This document shows, in pieces, positions 14,992 through 16,703 of a DNA stretch of 16,703 bases. Origin of the DNA: JBCCZC01 sp039188505. Lineage in GTDB: Bacteria; Pseudomonadota; Gammaproteobacteria; Xanthomonadales; SZUA-38. The stretch is from assembly GCA_039188505.1 (NCBI GenBank), contig JBCCZC010000078.1:1-16703 (forward strand), in the 5' to 3' direction. Positions within the stretch are counted from its first letter, which is position 1. Every line of letters begins with the position of its first letter. The notes beneath the pieces are model-generated. The model saw nothing but the letters and a program-made list of their open reading frames with translations. It was not told the DNA's origin and made no database searches. The translations under genes and the position numbers were made by a program.

Positions 14992-15900
14992 TCAGGTCAG
15001 GGCCAGCACCGCGGGAATCGTGAAGAACGAGGCGAAGATTCCGACGCCGACCAGGGCGGCGCAGAGTTCCGGCTCGAGACCGGCGGCGCTGGCCAGGGCG
15101 CCTGCGGTGATCATCGGGGGCATCCCCGATTCCAGGACCCCGACGCGAAGCAGTGTGCCCTCGACGCCTGCCGCCGTCAGAATGCCGACTGCCGCGAGGG
15201 GTAGCCCGACGAGCTTCAGGGCGAGCCCCGTGGTAAACGGGACCAACAGGTGTCGCGGCAGCCGCAATCGCAGCTGCAGACCAACGGCCAGGCAGGCGGT
15301 CGGTACCAGCGTCGCCGAGATCATCCGCGCGACCTCGATGACCCACTCGGGCCACGTGATCGGAGCGAGCGCCACGAGCAGCATGATGAAGGGCGGAAAC
15401 CGCAGGATCTTCAGCCCGATGCTCCGCGCTGTCGGCTGCTCTCCATCGCCCATCATCGCGGCCACGACGAGGCCGTAGCTCGACAGGATCAGGAAGGTTC
15501 CGAACTGATCGTAGATGACGCCGTAGCGAACGGCGTCCGGGCCGATCATCGCTTCGATGAGCGGATAGCCGAGGTAGGCCGTGTTGCCCAGGGGGACCAG
15601 CATGAGCAGGGCGCCGGTCATACCGCGGGACCAGCCCGCCAATCGGGCCAGGCCCAGCACCACGATGACGGAACAGAGCAGGGTGAGCCACGGCGTCGCG
15701 AACAGCCACAGGAGCGCCGGGTCGAGCGATAGATCCCGCACGTTGACCAGCACGAGCGCCGGCAGCGCGATATCGATGACGTAGCGGTTGAGCGTGTCGG
15801 GCGCGTTTTCCGGGAACGTTCCGGCCGCCCGGAGCACCTTGCCCAGGCCGACCATCAGGAGGATCAGCAGCCAGGCCGGAGAAGTCAGCGAGTCGATCAC
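14992..15900 (-). CDS. AEC (auxin efflux carrier) family permease
   Basis: This 302-residue integral membrane protein has about ten hydrophobic segments in two five-helix halves. LNRYVIDIALPALVL (37-51) and GNTAYLGYPL (105-114) match the N-terminal half motifs of bacterial AEC carriers, and GMPPMITAGALA near the C-terminus matches the second repeat. Bacterial members move malate, malonate or related carboxylates; the plant name is historical. The substrate is unknown. It starts at GTG 15900, overlapping the upstream gene stop by four bases (GTGA), so it is translationally coupled to the RraA-family gene. If that protein handles a keto acid, a carboxylate carrier would be a logical partner (inference). 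Confidence 0.88.
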   Translation of the reverse strand: MIDSLTSPAWLLILLMVGLGKVLRAAGTFPENAPDTLNRYVIDIALPALVLVNVRDLSLDPALLWLFATPWLTLLCSVIVVLGLARLAGWSRGMTGALLMLVPLGNTAYLGYPLIEAMIGPDAVRYGVIYDQFGTFLILSSYGLVVAAMMGDGEQPTARSIGLKILRFPPFIMLLVALAPITWPEWVIEVARMISATLVPTACLAVGLQLRLRLPRHLLVPFTTGLALKLVGLPLAAVGILTAAGVEGTLLRVGVLESGMPPMITAGALASAAGLEPELCAALVGVGIFASFFTIPAVLALT

Positions 15901-16394
15901 GGGGCGTGCAGCGGTCCCGGGGCGACGATCACACCGTCGGGATCCGCGTAGAGCCAGCTGCCGGGCTCGAAGTCCACACCGAGGAAGCTGATCGGCTCGC
16001 CGACCTGCCCCTCGCCGCGCTTCACGCTCTTGCGCGGCATCGGTGCCAGCGCGAGAACGCCCAGCGGGAGTCGCCCCAATGCCTCGGTGTCGCGCACGCA
16101 GCCATGGATCACGACGCCGGCCCAGCCGTTGGCCACCGCGGAGTCTCCCAGCAGATCGCCCATGAGCGCGCAGCGAGTCGATCCGCCGCCGTCCACCACG
16201 AGGACCCGTCCGTTGCCTGGGCTTGCGAGCGTCGCCTTGACCTTCGGATTGTCCTCGAAGACACGGACCGTCTCGATCGGGCCGGCAAAGCGGTCGTGAC
16301 CACCGAAGGATCGAAGGGCCGGCGCCAGCACCTGGCAGGAGGATTCGTTCTCATCGAGCAGATCGCAGACGGCAAAGTCCTGGGGGCGGGTCAT
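15897..16394 (-). CDS. rraA: RraA-family protein (RNase E regulator or aldolase/decarboxylase)
   Basis: This 165-residue protein aligns along its length with E. coli RraA: CDLLDEN, then FGG...ETVRVFEDN (29-49), GRVLVVDGGGSTRCALMGD (62-80) and LYADPDGVIVA. RraA inhibits RNase E, but the fold is shared with 4-hydroxy-4-methyl-2-oxoglutarate aldolases and oxaloacetate decarboxylases. The metal-site pattern D-X20-R-D of those enzymes is present: Asp80, Arg101, Asp102. E. coli RraA, by memory, has lost it (RQ in place of RD). Enzyme activity is therefore a real alternative. ATG 16394 is supported by GGAG six bases upstream; the longer open frame upstream lacks family similarity. Its stop overlaps the start of the AEC permease gene. 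Confidence 0.9.
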   Translation of the reverse strand: MTRPQDFAVCDLLDENESSCQVLAPALRSFGGHDRFAGPIETVRVFEDNPKVKATLASPGNGRVLVVDGGGSTRCALMGDLLGDSAVANGWAGVVIHGCVRDTEALGRLPLGVLALAPMPRKSVKRGEGQVGEPISFLGVDFEPGSWLYADPDGVIVAPGPLHAP

Positions 16395-16663
16395 GCTGTG
16401 CTCCGTGGCGCAAAGCGTCGGATGTTGGCACGCCGCTGATCGCTCGCCAAGGGGCGAGGGCCCGCGGCCTTGGCCCATCCAGCTGCGGTGGGTCCCAGCG
16501 CGACGCCGGCATGTGTGGTGCTGCCTGCCGCTGCAAGCGGCTGAAAACGACAGGAATTCCGAATTCACGGGATTCGGCTTTGGGGTCTGGAAGGGCCAAG
16601 GATGGCCGATTCCGGACGAAGGCTAGTAGACTTGCGCCCGTCATCAATACAACCGGAGTCATC
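16395..16663. promoter_or_regulatory. Divergent intergenic region before RraA-family and cyclophilin genes
   Basis: No gene is convincing in these 269 bp. CTCGCC-aagg-GGCGAG (16443-16458) is a 6-bp hairpin, followed by a GC-rich patch. GGAATTCCGAATTC (16553-16566) is a local double palindrome. TAGACT (16627-16632) could be a -10 for the right-hand gene, whose GGAG is at 16655-16658. No clear -35 is seen. Confidence 0.35.
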
Positions 16664-16703
16664 ATGGCCAATCTGATCGTGCGGATGGAGACCGACAAGG
16701 GCA
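16664..16703 (+). CDS. Probable cyclophilin-type peptidyl-prolyl isomerase (first 13 codons)
   Basis: Only MANLIVRMETDKG is visible before the window ends. This opening resembles short cytosolic cyclophilins, whose first strand usually reads like V-x-M-x-T-x-x-G. ATG 16664 has GGAG five bases upstream. The identification rests on very few residues; the start codon itself is well supported. Confidence 0.55.
   Translation, partial: MANLIVRMETDKG

Noticed and set aside
16351..16698. Minus-strand open frame with a hydrophobic start across the RraA/cyclophilin gap
   Set aside because: It overlaps the start of two better-supported genes in other frames and becomes Arg/Pro-rich, as shadows do.

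Overview
The window is 16.7 kb of GC-rich, gene-dense bacterial chromosome. Short intergenic gaps, Shine-Dalgarno (GGAG/AGGAGG) starts, a YajQ, an RraA-family protein, RarD and a secreted protein with a GSWYN-type C-terminal domain suggest a gammaproteobacterium, perhaps near the Xanthomonadales/Wenzhouxiangella/Chromatiales side. That placement is inference. I see no tRNA, rRNA, insertion sequence, phage gene or CRISPR array. Base composition looks even, except for a small AT-richer patch near 12.2 kb.

Left part (1-3850): the N-terminal half of a Rieske ring-hydroxylating oxygenase alpha subunit runs off the left edge on the minus strand. It diverges, across about 220 bp holding a possible repressor site and a nested hairpin that covers a ribosome binding site, from a plus-strand run of three genes: a trans-acting enoyl reductase-like (saccharopine dehydrogenase-fold) oxidoreductase, a RarD/EamA permease and a rhomboid protease with a very acidic tail.

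Centre (3860-7874): a DUF1499 membrane-anchored protein (minus) diverges, with start codons only 32 bp apart, from an FAD-dependent protoporphyrinogen oxidase (heme biosynthesis). Convergent to that is an NTP/NDP-exchange-like major-facilitator transporter, preceded in the same direction by a small unrecognised protein, which in turn diverges from yajQ.

Right part (7901-16703): a DUF1329 exported protein diverges from a prolyl-oligopeptidase lipoprotein. A stable cUUCGg hairpin separates the latter from a convergent single-domain cyclic-nucleotide-binding-fold protein. A 367-bp gap precedes an NDH-2/AIF-like FAD oxidoreductase, followed closely by two exported proteins of unknown function. 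A minus-strand pair (RraA-family protein, then an AEC permease overlapping by 4 bp) and the first 13 codons of a probable cyclophilin close the window.

Most of this is ordinary housekeeping and envelope/transport content, and I do not see a clear new defence or mobile system. The items most worth a second look are the RBS-covering hairpin at 886-940, the oxidoreductase plus exported-protein locus at 12.5-15.0 kb, and the RraA-family protein that keeps aldolase/decarboxylase active-site residues.
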